Source: Undibacterium sp. (GTDB lineage: Bacteria; Pseudomonadota; Gammaproteobacteria; Burkholderiales; Burkholderiaceae_D). Taken from it: 64,000 nt of DNA. The notes under the pieces are model-generated. The model was given only the letters and a program-made list of their open reading frames with translations. It ran no database searches and had not been told where the DNA came from. This document shows, in pieces, positions 63,184-64,000 of this stretch. The stretch covers positions 62,001 to 126,000 of the forward strand of contig JAUSNO010000016.1 in assembly GCA_030645915.1 (NCBI GenBank), given 5' to 3'. The stretch's first letter is position 1, and each line of letters begins with the position of its first letter. The translations under genes were made by a program, and so were the position numbers.

Positions 63184-64000
63184 ATGACAAAAGCAATCAG
63201 AATGCAGCAAGTGGGCGGACCTGAAGTGATGGAGTACGTCGATGTTGATTTGCCTGAACCGGGCGCGGGCGAAGCGCTGGTACGACACAAGGCGTGCGGC
63301 TTGAATTTTATTGATGTGTATTTTCGTACCGGTTTGTATCCTCATCCTTTGCCAGCTGGATTGGGCATGGAAGGAGCGGGTATTGTCGAGGCTGTCGGTG
63401 CGGGCGTCAGTTTTGTGAAACCAGGAGATCGCGTTGCATATGCCGGCCGTCCTTTGGGCGCCTATGCCGAGGCGCGTGTTATGCCTGCAGATAGCCTGGT
63501 CAGATTGCCAGACAGCATTAGCTTTGAGACTGCGGCGGCGGTGATGTTGCAAGGACTGACAGTGCAATACCTGTTTCACCGGACTTTTCCTCTTAAGGGG
63601 GGAGAGACCATCTTGTTTCATGCCGCCGCCGGTGGCGTTGGATTGATTGCTTGCCAATGGGCGCGTGCCATAGGCGTAACCATGATAGGCACTGTCGGTT
63701 CGGATGAAAAAGCCGCTTTGGCTAAAGCACATGGTTGCGCGCACGTGATCAATTACAACACAGAAAATTTTGTCGAACGGGTGCGTGAAATTACGGAAGG
63801 CAAGGGTGTTCCCGTAGTTTACGATTCAATCGGAAAAGACACCTTTAAAGCGTCGCTCGATTGCCTTGCGCCTTTGGGCATGATGGTCAGTTTTGGCAGC
63901 GCGTCTGGACCAGTCCCTGACTTTAGCCTTAACGAATTAGCGTCTCGTGGCTCTCTATTCATTACACGCCCTAGTTTGATGAGTTACACGGCTAAACGCT
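63184..64000 (+). CDS. qor: Quinone oxidoreductase (zinc-free MDR), 5' part
   Basis: The first 272 residues of an NADPH-dependent quinone oxidoreductase of the medium-chain dehydrogenase/reductase family; the gene runs off the window end. The GroES-like domain shows CGLNFIDVYFRTGLYP (about 39-54) and lacks the zinc-ligand pattern of alcohol dehydrogenases. The NADPH site is HAAAGGVGLIACQWA (about 142-156), with YDSIGK near 215. Usual length is about 325. GAG lies directly before the ATG, one base after the transporter stop. Confidence 0.92.
   Translation, partial: MTKAIRMQQVGGPEVMEYVDVDLPEPGAGEALVRHKACGLNFIDVYFRTGLYPHPLPAGLGMEGAGIVEAVGAGVSFVKPGDRVAYAGRPLGAYAEARVMPADSLVRLPDSISFETAAAVMLQGLTVQYLFHRTFPLKGGETILFHAAAGGVGLIACQWARAIGVTMIGTVGSDEKAALAKAHGCAHVINYNTENFVERVREITEGKGVPVVYDSIGKDTFKASLDCLAPLGMMVSFGSASGPVPDFSLNELASRGSLFITRPSLMSYTAKR

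Overview
The window reads as chromosome of a Gram-negative betaproteobacterium, most likely Burkholderiales and perhaps Oxalobacteraceae. The reasons are the gene orders rpsU-yqeY-dnaG-rpoD, dnaE-O-antigen ligase-msbA-waaF and purD-hemF-nadD-rsfS-rlmH-maf-rng, the Lys/Ala-rich extended RpoD, the oxygen-dependent HemF and the lipopolysaccharide genes. The family-level placement is inference from gene content, not a database match. Almost all genes are housekeeping. There are no rRNA genes, CRISPR arrays or complete insertion sequences.

Layout. 1-4632: end of an assimilatory nitrate/nitrite operon (nirB 3' part, nirD, nasA). 4633-5373: gene-free stretch packed with hairpin repeats. 5374-13112: a lipoprotein, a YjdF-type membrane protein, a large secreted pullulanase and an M13 metallopeptidase. 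13549-14994: an isolated SEFIR/TIR-like gene, the best candidate for an undescribed immune effector. 15349-20261: branched-chain amino-acid ABC transporter (livF, a livM-livG fusion, livH, livK). 20672-25695: small membrane protein, glutathione transferase, NHL-M23 fusion protein, YbiB-like protein. 25763-31999: TonB-dependent receptor, cobA, two small envelope proteins, HI0933-type flavoprotein. 32239-38053: rpsU, yqeY, dnaG, rpoD. 38195-42042: CAU tRNA, OmpA/cadherin-like envelope protein and rhlE, with a second copy of the tRNA T-arm in front of rhlE. 42230-53115: pirin, trhO, dnaE, waaL-like, msbA, waaF and a GAF-GGDEF protein. 53126-60309: rng, maf, rlmH, rsfS, nadD, hemF, purD, yebC. 60451-64000: HerA-like ATPase, DMT transporter and a quinone oxidoreductase cut by the window edge.

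How parts work together. NasA reduces nitrate to nitrite and NirBD reduces nitrite to ammonium. CobA makes the precorrin-2 that leads to NirB's siroheme. cobA lies about 24 kb from nasA but carries what looks like two NtrC boxes and a sigma-54 promoter, so the cofactor gene is probably under nitrogen control. Pullulanase, TonB receptor and Liv transporter give carbon and amino-acid uptake. WaaL-like, MsbA and WaaF serve lipopolysaccharide assembly.

The main non-coding signal is a family of at least seven intergenic imperfect palindromes of about 60-100 bp, with arms around ACGCANTATCCATGCGGG. Changes in one arm are often matched in the other, so pairing seems to be conserved. No transposase or RAYT gene is visible in the window.
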